Counted from the stretch's first letter, positions 32,410 through 41,393 are shown. The stretch is DNA of 62,801 nucleotides from UBA6987 sp045616945 (GCA_045616945.1 JAZLHR010000127.1:1-62801); one strand, 5' to 3'. Notes: generated from the sequence alone by a model not told the origin. Translations and numbers: made by a program.

Positions 32410-35233
32410 CGAGATCCTTGAATACATTTTATATCGGATTCGAAAAATGCTGGCGTCGCGGATCTTTCCGCTGATGCTTCTTTTCGGCGCCCTTTTTCTC
32501 GCTTTGACCGTTAAAGTATATCTGCTGCAGGTCGTCCGCGGCGAACAGGCGCTGACAGATGTGGCGGATACGATGACGAAAACGATCTCCACACCGTCTT
32601 CCCGCGGCAATATTTACGACTGCAACGGTGTTCTGCTGGCTTATAACGAACTGGTCCAGAATGTGACCGTGACCGATAACGGCGCCTATCAGGACGGATA
32701 CGAGCGGAATCTTATGCTCCTTCGCTTGATCTCGATCCTGGACGCGCACGGCGAGACCGTTCAGCCGACGCTGCCCTTGTATCTGGATGAAAAAGGTACG
32801 CTGCAGACGAATTTCAGCTCCGAGACCGCACGCCTGCGCTTTTTGCGGGATATGTACGGGGTCAAGAACGTCAATCAGCTGACGGAAGAGCAGCGGTCCG
32901 CCTCTGCACAGGACATTTTCGACTTTTTCGTGAAAAAATTCGGTGTCGGGAGCTACCGCAACGGCAGCACCTATCTGGTCACGACCGATCAGGCATTGAA
33001 ATGTCTCCATATCCGGTATGCGCTGTATTCCAACTATTATGTCCGTTATAATCCTACGACGGTGGCTTTGAATGTGAAGGAAAAGACGGCTGCCGCGATT
33101 TTGGAGCATGCAGCCGAACTGAGCGGCGTGGAGATCGAAAACAGCTATGTCCGCCGGTACAATAACGCCGTTTATTTTTCACATATCATCGGTTATACGG
33201 GCAAGGCAAGCACGGAAGAGATCCAGAGCCTCAATGCGGCGGGCGGCAATTATGTCAGCGGCGATGTCATCGGGAAGAGCGGCATTGAAGCCAGTATGGA
33301 AACGTCCCTGCAGGGGACCAAGGGCACCAAAACGGTCTATGTCAATAACCTGGGGCAGATCCAGAAGGTCATCGGGACCGAGGACTGCATTTCCGGTGAC
33401 GATGTATATCTTTCCGTCGATGCCAAGCTGCAGATCGGTATTTATTTCCTGTTGGAACAGAAGCTGGCAGGTATATTGATCTCCAACCTTGTGAATGAGG
33501 GCACGGACCCGCATGACGAAGATCACCGCATATCGGTCAAGGCTGCCTATAATCAGCTGATCGCAAACAATATCCTTGATTTCGAAGCCTTTGAAAAGGC
33601 AGATAATAATACCCCCGAAAGCCGTCTGTTCCGTGCCTTTACCGTCGGACAGTCGCGAGTCCTTTCGGATATCAGAAAGCTCCTGACGTCCGTATCTCCG
33701 GAGCCCTACGAGGCCCTATCCGAGGATAAGCAGCAATATCTGGACGAGCTGTATGATGTGCTGCTTTCGGAAGAAATACTCCTGCGTGACAAGATCGATG
33801 TCGGATCGCCGATGTATGCGGCCTACCGGATCGACGGGACCGTTTCGCTGCAGGAATATCTGCGCTACGCTTTGGAAAACGGCTGGGTCGACACCGGGCT
33901 GCTTTCACTGGAGGGGGACTATACCAGTTCCGAGCAGGTTTACCGGGAATTGGTCGAACTGATCCTGCCGGCCCTGAAGGAAAGCCGGGATTTCTCAAAG
34001 TCGATTTATAAAAATCTGATCTACAATAATACCATCAAGCGCTGCGACCTGGCTCTGGCGCTGTTTTCGCAGCATGTTCTGGAATATGATGAGGAATGGG
34101 TCGATGTCCTGTCTGTCGGGACGGATAATACGGCTTTCGAGTTCATGAAGAAGGTCATCACTTCCATGGAACTTACGCCCGCGATGCTGGCGCTGGATCC
34201 CTGTTCCGCGGCGGCGACCCTTGTTGACCCGAATACCGGAAAAGTGAAAGCCATGGTGGCTTATCCCGGCTACGATAATAACCGTATCAACGAGCCGGAC
34301 TACTATCTGATGCTGCTGGAAGATATGTCTTCCCCGCTTTTCAATACCGCGACGCAGGCACAGTGCGCACCCGGCTCCGTATTCAAGCTGGTGACATCGG
34401 CGGCTACGCTGGAGCTGGGAACGATGGATCCGAATGAAAAGATCACCACCAAGGGCGTCTTTACGGAAGTCGGTATGAATCTGGAATGTTCGATCTATCC
34501 CGATACGCACGGCGATATCTGCCTGCGCGAGGCACTTCGGGATTCCTGCAACTATTTCTTCTGCGAAGCCTGCTACCGCTTTTCCATGGTGGATGACCGA
34601 TACAGCGACTCCACCGGACTGGATATCCTCCAGAAATACGCTTCCCTGATGGGTCTCGGCGAAAAATCCGGCGTAGAGGTCGCGGAATATGTTCCGCACA
34701 TTTCCACCACCTCGGCGATCGCTTCCGCCATCGGACAGGGCAGCAATCTGTATTCGAATGTGCAGCTGGCCCGCTATGTAACGGCTGTTGCGACCTCGGG
34801 AAATCTGTACGGCCTGACACTGCTCGATCACACGGTGCAGGCTGACGGTACGTTTTTGAAGAGTTATCACGGTGAACTGCTTTCCAAGACGAAGCTGTCC
34901 GAGGAGACCTGGTACAATATCCACACCGGGATGCATCTTTCCGCGACCGAGGGCAGTACGGCACCTCTGTTCAGCCATAAGGTGGATCTGGCCAGTAAGA
35001 CCGGGACGGCGCAGGAGAGCAGCCTTCGTCCGGACCACGCGACCTTCGTTGCCTATGCACCCTACAAGGATCCGCAGGTTTGTCTGGCTGTATCCATCCT
35101 TCACGGATATACCTCCGGCAACACCGCCGAGGTAGGCGGATATATCCTGGACTTCTATTTCGGACACATGGATCTGGACGACATTCTGACTTCCGACGCA
35201 CGTGATATCGGCGGCGGTATCGTCCGTGAATAA
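32402..35233 (+). CDS. mrdA: Penicillin-binding protein 2 (elongation transpeptidase) with large insertion
   Basis: Class B PBP, 943 residues, much longer than the usual 600-700. One membrane helix (about 20-42), then the pedestal domain with SSRGNIYDCNG and VYLSVDAKLQIGI. After an insertion of roughly 250 residues (about 360-600) of predicted helical sequence comes the transpeptidase domain with S659-V-F-K662, S715-C-N and K866-T-G. All three active-site motifs are intact. The TTG start overlaps mreD. It is followed by minD and rodA; RodA is the likely glycosyltransferase partner. The insertion has no motif I recognise. Confidence 0.92.
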   Translation: MFSEILEYILYRIRKMLASRIFPLMLLFGALFLALTVKVYLLQVVRGEQALTDVADTMTKTISTPSSRGNIYDCNGVLLAYNELVQNVTVTDNGAYQDGYERNLMLLRLISILDAHGETVQPTLPLYLDEKGTLQTNFSSETARLRFLRDMYGVKNVNQLTEEQRSASAQDIFDFFVKKFGVGSYRNGSTYLVTTDQALKCLHIRYALYSNYYVRYNPTTVALNVKEKTAAAILEHAAELSGVEIENSYVRRYNNAVYFSHIIGYTGKASTEEIQSLNAAGGNYVSGDVIGKSGIEASMETSLQGTKGTKTVYVNNLGQIQKVIGTEDCISGDDVYLSVDAKLQIGIYFLLEQKLAGILISNLVNEGTDPHDEDHRISVKAAYNQLIANNILDFEAFEKADNNTPESRLFRAFTVGQSRVLSDIRKLLTSVSPEPYEALSEDKQQYLDELYDVLLSEEILLRDKIDVGSPMYAAYRIDGTVSLQEYLRYALENGWVDTGLLSLEGDYTSSEQVYRELVELILPALKESRDFSKSIYKNLIYNNTIKRCDLALALFSQHVLEYDEEWVDVLSVGTDNTAFEFMKKVITSMELTPAMLALDPCSAAATLVDPNTGKVKAMVAYPGYDNNRINEPDYYLMLLEDMSSPLFNTATQAQCAPGSVFKLVTSAATLELGTMDPNEKITTKGVFTEVGMNLECSIYPDTHGDICLREALRDSCNYFFCEACYRFSMVDDRYSDSTGLDILQKYASLMGLGEKSGVEVAEYVPHISTTSAIASAIGQGSNLYSNVQLARYVTAVATSGNLYGLTLLDHTVQADGTFLKSYHGELLSKTKLSEETWYNIHTGMHLSATEGSTAPLFSHKVDLASKTGTAQESSLRPDHATFVAYAPYKDPQVCLAVSILHGYTSGNTAEVGGYILDFYFGHMDLDDILTSDARDIGGGIVRE

Positions 35234-35246
35234 AGGGAGAATCGAT

Positions 35247-36011
35247 ATGAGGATCATTGCAGTCGCCTCCGGAAAGGGCGGCGTCGGGAAAACGACAACG
35301 GCAGCTTCTTTGGGCGTCGGACTGGCGTCTTTGAACAAGAAAGTCCTGCTGGTGGATATGGATATGGGGCTGCGCAATCTGGATGTGGCGCTGGGAATGG
35401 AAGATAAGGTCTTTTATCACCTGCTGGATGTCGCGGAACAGAAATGCCTGCCCGCAGAGGCTGTCCTTCGCGACGAACGCTATCCGAATCTTTCCTTTAT
35501 TGCAGCATGCCAGACCGTTCCGGAACAGGCTCTTTCCGCGGATCTGCTGCGGCCTGTTTTGAGACAGCTGGCACAGGATTATGACGCCGTGATCCTGGAC
35601 TGCCCGGCAGGGATCGGCAACGGCTTTGAATGTGCCGTATCCGCGGCAGATGAAGCCATCGTGGTTTCCACGCCGACCGTGGCTGCCGTGCGGGATGCGG
35701 ACCGTGTCCTGCATTTGCTGGAACAGAAGAAGATCCGCGGCCGCAGCATCCTGATCACCAGGATGCGAGAGGAGCTGATCCCCTCCGGGGCCATGCTGGA
35801 TGCGGAGGATATTTCCGATATCCTGGGTGTTCCGCTTTTAGGCGTCATCCCCGAGGACGACCACTGCATTCTGTATTCCAATGAAGGAGAGTCTCTGATC
35901 GGTTCCGGTACGCCTGCCGGAAAAGCCTATGAACGGGTGGCGCGCCGCCTGAACGGAGAAGATGTCGCTGTCCCGAAGAAAAAGAAAAAACGCTTCCACC
36001 TCTTTCACTGA
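35247..36011 (+). CDS. minD: Septum-site ATPase MinD
   Basis: Deviant Walker A ATPase that positions the division septum, 254 residues. The ATG at 35247 follows GGGAGA and gives the standard start MRIIAVASGKGGVGKT (K10 and signature, K15). VDMDMGLRNLDVALG and AVILDCPAGIGNG match MinD. The C-terminus ends KKKKKRFHLFH, a basic, short version of the membrane-binding helix. minC and minE, which normally flank it, are both absent here; mrdA precedes and rodA follows. Confidence 0.93.
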   Translation: MRIIAVASGKGGVGKTTTAASLGVGLASLNKKVLLVDMDMGLRNLDVALGMEDKVFYHLLDVAEQKCLPAEAVLRDERYPNLSFIAACQTVPEQALSADLLRPVLRQLAQDYDAVILDCPAGIGNGFECAVSAADEAIVVSTPTVAAVRDADRVLHLLEQKKIRGRSILITRMREELIPSGAMLDAEDISDILGVPLLGVIPEDDHCILYSNEGESLIGSGTPAGKAYERVARRLNGEDVAVPKKKKKRFHLFH

Positions 36012-36041
36012 CGGCAGCCTCGGGCTGCACTAGGAGCAAAA

Positions 36042-37193
36042 ATGTTTGCATTTGAACGTTATCGCTGGAAAAACATTCCGTTCGGGCTGATTTTCTGCGT
36101 GATCGCGCTGAGCATATTGGGCTACATGGTTCTCGGCAGTGCCGTGATCAACGATTCCACCGGCGCGGACACCCTGAATAAGCAGCTGATCGGCTTTGCG
36201 GTCGGCGGCGTCGGAATGGTCCTGATCGGCCTGATCGACTATCATTTCTGGATCAGGCTGTATCCCTTGGTATATCTGGCAATGATCGGCATCCTGGGAC
36301 TTCTGTATACGCCTCTCGGCGCGACCTACAATAAGGCGACTCGCTGGATAGAGATCTCGAATGTCGGCCAGCTGCAGCCCTCCGAATTTGCCAAAATATT
36401 GATGATCGTGTTTTTTGCCTGGTTCTTCGAAAAAGTACAGGCGAAGATGAATAAGTTCAAATATGTCCTTCTTGCGGTTGCACTGATCGTTCCCCCGGCT
36501 TTTATCATTTTCAAGGAGCCGGACCTTTCTTCGACTTTGCTGTTCCTCTGTGCGTTCCTGGCGATCTTTTTTGCCGCCGGTCTCAGCTACAAATGGATCG
36601 GTGTAGCGTGCGGCCTTATGGTCCCTGCCGGTCTTTTCCTGATATGGGACAGTATGCAGGAAAATCCGCTCATTTTGAAGGAATATATGCTGAACCGCAT
36701 CATGACCTTCCTGCATCCGGAGGAATACGGTTCGACCGGCCTGAACGACCAGCAGAATCAGGCTGTATTGGCGATCTCTTCCGGCCGGCTTCACGGGAAA
36801 GGCCTGTATAATGCCAGCTTTGAATCGGTCAAGAACGGACACTTCCTTTCGGAAGAAAACTGCGACTTCATATTTGCGGTCATCGGAGAGGAAATGGGCT
36901 TTTGGGGAGCCCTGGCAGTGATCGGGCTGTTTTTCCTGCTGGTGATATTCTGCTTCTCCATTGCCGGCCGTGCCAGAGATACCTCCGGAAAGCTGATCTG
37001 CGTCGGTGTTGGTTCCTTGATCGGGCTGGAAGCATTCGTCAATATCGGTGTTACCAGCGGCCTTCTGCCGAATACCGGCATCGCGCTGCCTCTGTTTTCC
37101 GCCGGCCTCAGTTCCCTCGTTACGACGCTGTTCGGAATCGGTTTTGTGATCAACGTCGCGCTGCAGCGCAGGGAGAATGACGAGCGGTATTGA
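36042..37193 (+). CDS. rodA: SEDS-family peptidoglycan polymerase RodA
   Basis: Lipid II polymerase with about ten membrane helices, 383 residues. Motifs: ATRWIEISNVGQLQPSEFAK (conserved cytoplasmic/extracellular loop), IFKEPDLSSTLLF with the catalytic-region Asp, ENCDFIFAVIGEEMGF and ALPLFSAGLSSLVTTLFGIG. AGGAG precedes the start. Placement after mrdA/minD argues for RodA rather than FtsW, but the family members cannot be separated with certainty from sequence alone. Confidence 0.9.
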   Translation: MFAFERYRWKNIPFGLIFCVIALSILGYMVLGSAVINDSTGADTLNKQLIGFAVGGVGMVLIGLIDYHFWIRLYPLVYLAMIGILGLLYTPLGATYNKATRWIEISNVGQLQPSEFAKILMIVFFAWFFEKVQAKMNKFKYVLLAVALIVPPAFIIFKEPDLSSTLLFLCAFLAIFFAAGLSYKWIGVACGLMVPAGLFLIWDSMQENPLILKEYMLNRIMTFLHPEEYGSTGLNDQQNQAVLAISSGRLHGKGLYNASFESVKNGHFLSEENCDFIFAVIGEEMGFWGALAVIGLFFLLVIFCFSIAGRARDTSGKLICVGVGSLIGLEAFVNIGVTSGLLPNTGIALPLFSAGLSSLVTTLFGIGFVINVALQRRENDERY

Positions 37194-37261
37194 TGCGCAG
37201 GGAGGGCATCGGGAAAGATTTTTTGCCCCCTCATTTCGTTTACGATTTTTCGGTGAAGTGC

Positions 37262-37290
37262 TTGATTTATATGTTCGATTAACATATAAT
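37262..37290 (+). promoter_or_regulatory. Promoter with overlapping perfect operator-like repeat
   Basis: TTGATT at 37262-37267, 17-bp spacer, TATAAT at 37285-37290. TTATATGTT (37267-37275) and AACATATAA (37281-37289) form a perfect 9-bp inverted repeat with a 5-nt centre, covering the spacer and the -10. Confidence 0.75.
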
Positions 37291-37330
37291 AATCCCATAT
37301 TTGTACCTATCCGCAAAGGAGGAAAACAAC

Positions 37331-37753
37331 ATGATCAAGATTATTACGGGTGACAAGGGCAAGGGCAAGACCAAGTATCTGCTGGATATGGCTAACGACG
37401 CCGTCAAGACCAGCAAGGGTTCCCTTGTATACCTTGACAAGAGCTCTAAGCATATGTTCGAACTTGACAGATCGGTTCGTTTGATCAATGTATTTGATTA
37501 CCCTGTATGCAGCCTGGATGCTTTCATCGGCTTTATTGCAGGTATTATTTCTCAGGACCATGACCTTTCCGTGGTCTTTATCGACAGCTTCCTGATGATG
37601 ACCGATATTTCCACCGGCGAGAAGATGACCGCCGCCGTAGAAGCGCTGGAAAAGATCAGCAAGCTCGGCAATGTGGACTTTGTCATGACGATTTCCCGTA
37701 ATAAAGAAGACCTTCCCGCTTCTCTTCAGGAATTGGTAATCCAGTCTCTGTAA
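37331..37753 (+). CDS. Small P-loop ATPase-like protein of unknown function
   Basis: A 140-residue protein, start set by AAAGGAGG. It opens with a Walker A loop, ITGDKGKGKTKYLLD, has a Walker B-like strand VVFIDSFLMM and a further strand VDFVMTISRN, the pattern of a minimal P-loop ATPase fold. It resembles the small proteins annotated in Clostridia as ATP-binding or twitching-motility PilT-like; there is no other sign of a pilus system here. It has its own promoter with an operator-like palindrome and its own terminator, so it is a separately controlled single gene. Confidence 0.7.
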   Translation: MIKIITGDKGKGKTKYLLDMANDAVKTSKGSLVYLDKSSKHMFELDRSVRLINVFDYPVCSLDAFIGFIAGIISQDHDLSVVFIDSFLMMTDISTGEKMTAAVEALEKISKLGNVDFVMTISRNKEDLPASLQELVIQSL

Positions 37754-37771
37754 GATCAGGAAATACACAGC

Positions 37772-37806
37772 AGCAGGCAGGCATTTTGTCTGCCTGCTTT
37801 GATTTG
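37772..37806 (+). terminator. Intrinsic terminator after the P-loop gene
   Basis: Perfect 9-bp stem AGCAGGCAG (37772-37780) / CTGCCTGCT (37790-37798), 9-nt loop, tail TTGATTT. Confidence 0.8.
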
Positions 37807-37814
37807 GAGTGAGC

Positions 37815-39203
37815 ATGCGTAAAAAATCGGCAGCAGGAATTTTCAGCCGCGGACAGGACGCGCCGGACTTTAATGTCGGCGTTGTCGTGTTCTTTTTGCT
37901 GCTGCTGTATTTGATTTATACATTGCTTCATTTCGCGTTTCAAAAGGACTATACGACCTATACGGTCGGAAATGAGTCCGCAGTTTCCGCATCGGCTACG
38001 TATCAGGCACTGATCCTGCGCAGCGAGAAGGTCGTCAGCAGTGACTGGGTCGGCTATGTGAATCTGTTTGTCCCGGAAGGGACCCGTACCGCCGTCGGGG
38101 GCATTGTCGCTACGGTGGATGAACTGGGTGTATACAGTGAGACGATCGACAGTGCCGGGAAAAATCAGGTGCTGTCTTCGGATGATCTGCTGCGCCTGAA
38201 AAGCCATTTCTCCGATCTGGCAGTGCAGTATGACGGCCAGAATTTCAGCGGGATCTATGCCCGCAAGAACGAGATATCTTCGTATTTTCTCGGTGCTGTC
38301 GCGACCAGTACGCTCAGTTCACTGCAGGAGAGCATGTCCCTTTCCGAATTCTTTCACAAAGAGCCTTCTGAATACAGCGGACTTGTCAGCTATTATACGG
38401 ACGGTTTCGAAAAAGTCACTGCCGATACTGTCAAGGCCGATTATTTCAATACCGAAAAATACAGCCGTTCCGTGACCAAGGATTTTGTGGAACCGAATGA
38501 CTTCCTGTATAAGATCATCGATTCCGAAGACTGGAGTCTGGTATTCCCCGTAAGCGATACGGACGCAGCACTCTATAATTCGAAATCAAAGCTTTCCGTT
38601 ACTTTCCTGGCAAATAATCTGACGGTCGACTGCAATTTCCGTCTGTTTACGGCCGGTGACAGCAAGCTGTATATCGAACTGTATCTTTCCAAATATCTTG
38701 TCCAGTTCCTGGGTGACCGATATACGAAGATCAGGATCAATCAGTATTCCGGAAGCGGCTATAAGGTACCGGCCACTTCGGTCGTCACGAAAGAGTTCTA
38801 TGTGGTCCCGAAGGAATATCTGTTTACCGTGACGGAGGATAAGACCGAGGTCCGACAGCTCATGACGGAAAATTTCAGCGGCAGAGATTCTGTGCGGGAA
38901 GCTGTGACGCCGACGGTATTCTGGAGCGATGACAGCTACATTTATCTCGATACGAATGATTTTGCCGAAGGGACGCTATTCGTCAATCCCATTACCGAAG
39001 AAAAATATACGGTCCGCCTGAAATCTCCGCTGAAGGGCGTGTATCAGGTGAACAAAGGCTTTACGGTATTCCGACTTATTGAAATCGTGATGGACCGGGA
39101 GGACTATCTGATCGTCCGAGCGGGGACGCGTTACGGGATCACGACGTTCGATCTGCTGCTCCTGCATCCGGAGGGCACGGAAGAAGGCGCTGTTCTGCAT
39201 TAA
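37815..39203 (+). CDS. HlyD-like membrane-anchored protein
   Basis: A 462-residue protein with an N-terminal membrane helix (about 20-40, VGVVVFFLLLLYLIYTLL) and an extracytoplasmic part resembling HlyD/RND adaptor proteins: an ASATYQALILRSEKVV barrel start and a VPEGTRTAVGGIVATVDELG lipoyl-like half-motif. Genes like this sit just upstream of sepF in many Clostridia and are annotated as HlyD family, function untested. The ATG at 37815 follows TGGAG; a GTG six bases upstream is also possible. It is probably a division- or envelope-linked anchor rather than an exporter part, since no ABC or RND partner is nearby; this is inference. Confidence 0.65.
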   Translation: MRKKSAAGIFSRGQDAPDFNVGVVVFFLLLLYLIYTLLHFAFQKDYTTYTVGNESAVSASATYQALILRSEKVVSSDWVGYVNLFVPEGTRTAVGGIVATVDELGVYSETIDSAGKNQVLSSDDLLRLKSHFSDLAVQYDGQNFSGIYARKNEISSYFLGAVATSTLSSLQESMSLSEFFHKEPSEYSGLVSYYTDGFEKVTADTVKADYFNTEKYSRSVTKDFVEPNDFLYKIIDSEDWSLVFPVSDTDAALYNSKSKLSVTFLANNLTVDCNFRLFTAGDSKLYIELYLSKYLVQFLGDRYTKIRINQYSGSGYKVPATSVVTKEFYVVPKEYLFTVTEDKTEVRQLMTENFSGRDSVREAVTPTVFWSDDSYIYLDTNDFAEGTLFVNPITEEKYTVRLKSPLKGVYQVNKGFTVFRLIEIVMDREDYLIVRAGTRYGITTFDLLLLHPEGTEEGAVLH

Positions 39204-39238
39204 TACGGCGGATTGCTTTCATCCGGCATATTTTTAGC

Positions 39239-39267
39239 TTGACAAGTAATTTGAAAAATACAATAAT
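39239..39267 (+). promoter_or_regulatory. Candidate promoter of sepF
   Basis: A TGACA-containing -35 at 39239-39244, 17-bp spacer, AATAAT at 39262-39267, about 30 bases before sepF. Confidence 0.45.
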
Positions 39268-39298
39268 AGATGAGGCGGAAGCGCCACGGAGGTCTGAT

Positions 39299-39877
39299 AT
39301 GGAACTGATCAATACGTTTTTGAGCAAATTGAAACTTACCGACGATTATTTGGATGAAGAAGAGGAAGAGATCGGCACGGAGCCGGAAGAGGAAGAACAG
39401 CCCGCACAGTCCGCTCCGAAAAAAACATCCTTCTTTTCCAAGCGTTTTTCTAAAAATGAAGAGGAAGAGCTTCCCGAGGAGGAAGAACCCGTTCACAAGG
39501 CCGCTCCCGCTGCCGTAAAGGCTGCTACGGCAAGCACTGCCCGCTGGAATTCTGCCCAAAGCAGCCAGAAAAAGGGCGGTATGACGGTCAGCATGATCAA
39601 GCCGGCCTCGATGGAAGATGCAAGAAGCATCTGCGATACCCTGCTGGAGGGCAAGTCTGTTATTATCAATCTGGAAGGTGTGGATGTCGATCTTGCGCAG
39701 CGTATCATCGACTTTTCTTCCGGCGCCTGCTATTACAGCGACGGCAATTTCCGCATGATCTCCAGCTGCATTTTCATGATCAGCCCCGGCTTCGTGGAAC
39801 TTACGGGTGATTTCAGAGAAATGCTTCCCGAGGGAAAGAATTCCCTGGGCGCCCGCAGCAGTCTCATCAAGCATTGA
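39299..39877 (+). CDS. sepF: Cell division protein SepF
   Basis: FtsZ-bundling and membrane-tethering protein, 192 residues. It begins with a short amphipathic helix (MELINTFLSKLKLTDDY), then an acidic, Lys/Ala-rich linker (about 20-100), then the SepF core: TVSMIKPASMEDARSICDTLLEGKSVIINLEG, a DLAQRIIDFSSGACY stretch and MISPGFVELTG. GGAGG precedes the ATG at 39299. The linker is longer than in Bacillus (whole protein about 150 residues there). lspA follows after four bases. Confidence 0.93.
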   Translation: MELINTFLSKLKLTDDYLDEEEEEIGTEPEEEEQPAQSAPKKTSFFSKRFSKNEEEELPEEEEPVHKAAPAAVKAATASTARWNSAQSSQKKGGMTVSMIKPASMEDARSICDTLLEGKSVIINLEGVDVDLAQRIIDFSSGACYYSDGNFRMISSCIFMISPGFVELTGDFREMLPEGKNSLGARSSLIKH

Positions 39878-39881
39878 TGAT

Positions 39882-40379
39882 ATGGGGCTTCATCTGAAAC
39901 ATATATGGCCGGGCGTCCTGCTTGCGGCAGCTGCCGCGGCAACGGACCGTTTGACGAAGGTAATGGCTGTCAGGCAGCTGCAGGGGCAGGCTGTGAAAAG
40001 TCTGATCCCCGGCGTGCTGGAGCTTTGCTATGTGGAAAATACGGGGATGGCTTTCGGTTTATTGAAGGATGCCCGCGTGTTTTTCGCCGTGATCACGGTG
40101 ATCCTTTTGGCAGGGATCCTTTGGGTCTATTTCAAACTTCCCGCGGAAAAGCGGTATCGCCCGGTTTTTATTTCCCTTTCCTTGATAACGGGCGGAACAG
40201 TGGGGAATTTTATCGACCGCATCAGCCGAGGCTATGTGGTGGATTTCCTGAATTTGTCTTTTATTGATTTTCCTGTTTTTAATCTGGCGGATATTTACAT
40301 CACCTGGCCTGCGGTCCTCCTGGCTGTTTTGGGTATCTTTTATTACAAAGAGGAGGATTTCAAGAAACTGGGTCTATGA
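39882..40379 (+). CDS. lspA: Lipoprotein signal peptidase II
   Basis: Membrane aspartyl protease that removes lipoprotein signal peptides, 165 residues, four membrane helices. The family motifs are present: ENTGMAFGLL, VGNFIDRISRGYVVDFL and FNLADIYI, the last two holding the two catalytic aspartates. ATG at 39882 is chosen to avoid overlap with sepF; the ribosome binding site is weak, so coupling to sepF is likely. Its substrates include the lipoproteins encoded at 12190 and 13769. Its stop overlaps the rluD start (ATGA). Confidence 0.95.
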   Translation: MGLHLKHIWPGVLLAAAAAATDRLTKVMAVRQLQGQAVKSLIPGVLELCYVENTGMAFGLLKDARVFFAVITVILLAGILWVYFKLPAEKRYRPVFISLSLITGGTVGNFIDRISRGYVVDFLNLSFIDFPVFNLADIYITWPAVLLAVLGIFYYKEEDFKKLGL

Positions 40380-41284
40380 ACAGCTATTTCTTTGCGACAG
40401 AGCCGGAGGACGAAGACAAACGGCTGGATGCATATCTGGCCGAAGTCCTGGAAGGGTATTCCCGCAGCTACATTCAGAAGCTGCTCGAGGATACCCTTGT
40501 TTCTGTTGACGGCTCCGTAAAAAAGAAAAATTACCGTCTGAGCGGCGATGAGAAGATCCATGTTCTGCTGCCGGACCCGAGACCTCTCGGTGTCGAAGCG
40601 GAAGATATCCCCCTGGATATCTACTACGAAGACGACGATATCCTGATCGTCAATAAACCGAAGGGGATGGTCGTGCATCCCGCGGCGGGGCACAGCGGCG
40701 GGACCCTGGTCAATGCTCTGATGGGGCACTGCGGGGCCGCGCTTTCGGGCATCAACGGTGTGCTGCGCCCGGGAATCGTCCACCGGATTGATAAGGACAC
40801 CAGCGGGCTGCTCGCGGTATGCAAGAATGATGCTTCCCATGCTTCCGTAGCGGCTCAGCTGAAGGAACATTCCGTGACGCGGCGCTATCTGGCTGTTGCG
40901 CAGGGAACGATCTCGGCTCCCGGCGTTGTGGACGCTCCCATCGGCCGGGATAAAAAGGACCGGCTGCGTATGGCCGTCGACCCTCTTCACGGAAAAAATG
41001 CCGTCACGCACTATCGCCCCCTGGAAATGCTGCGCTGCTATACGCTGGTGGAGTGCCGCCTCGAAACAGGCCGCACGCATCAGATCCGCGTGCATCTGAG
41101 TTCGCTCGGGCATCCTCTTTTGGGAGATGAACTCTACGGCGCGCGGAAAAATCCGCTTGCCGCAGACGGCCAGTGTCTGCATGCCGGTGTTTTGGGGCTG
41201 ATCCATCCCCGCACGGGCGAATATATGGAGTGGACGGCTCCTCTGCCGCCCGAATTTGAAGCGAAACTAGCAAAATTAAGATAG
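40376..41284 (+). CDS. rluD: RluA-family 23S rRNA pseudouridine synthase (RluD-like)
   Basis: A 302-residue protein with an N-terminal S4 RNA-binding domain (LDAYLAEVLEGYSRSYIQKLL) and a pseudouridine synthase domain with HRIDKDTSGLL, whose catalytic Asp is D139, plus RRYLAVAQG and GRTHQIRVHLSSLGHPLLGD. It follows lspA with a 4-base overlap, the same order as in Bacillus (lspA-rluD/ylyB). Exact target uridines cannot be told from sequence. Confidence 0.93.
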   Translation: MNSYFFATEPEDEDKRLDAYLAEVLEGYSRSYIQKLLEDTLVSVDGSVKKKNYRLSGDEKIHVLLPDPRPLGVEAEDIPLDIYYEDDDILIVNKPKGMVVHPAAGHSGGTLVNALMGHCGAALSGINGVLRPGIVHRIDKDTSGLLAVCKNDASHASVAAQLKEHSVTRRYLAVAQGTISAPGVVDAPIGRDKKDRLRMAVDPLHGKNAVTHYRPLEMLRCYTLVECRLETGRTHQIRVHLSSLGHPLLGDELYGARKNPLAADGQCLHAGVLGLIHPRTGEYMEWTAPLPPEFEAKLAKLR

Positions 41285-41303
41285 CGGCGTCCCGCTGACG
41301 AAA

Positions 41304-41370
41304 AGATCCCCCATCACTTTCCTGCGCACCTTAGGCGTGCGGGCAGCAGAAGCGATGAGGGATCTATTTA
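41304..41370. terminator. Bidirectional terminator between rluD and the convergent dehydrogenase
   Basis: Outer stem AGATCCC (41304-41310) / GGGATCT (41359-41365) plus CATC/GATG, and an inner CCTGCGCACC / GGCGTGCGGG-like stem; tail ATTTA on plus and TTTT on minus. Confidence 0.65.
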
Positions 41371-41393
41371 TGATATCAGGCGGGATATCGGAA

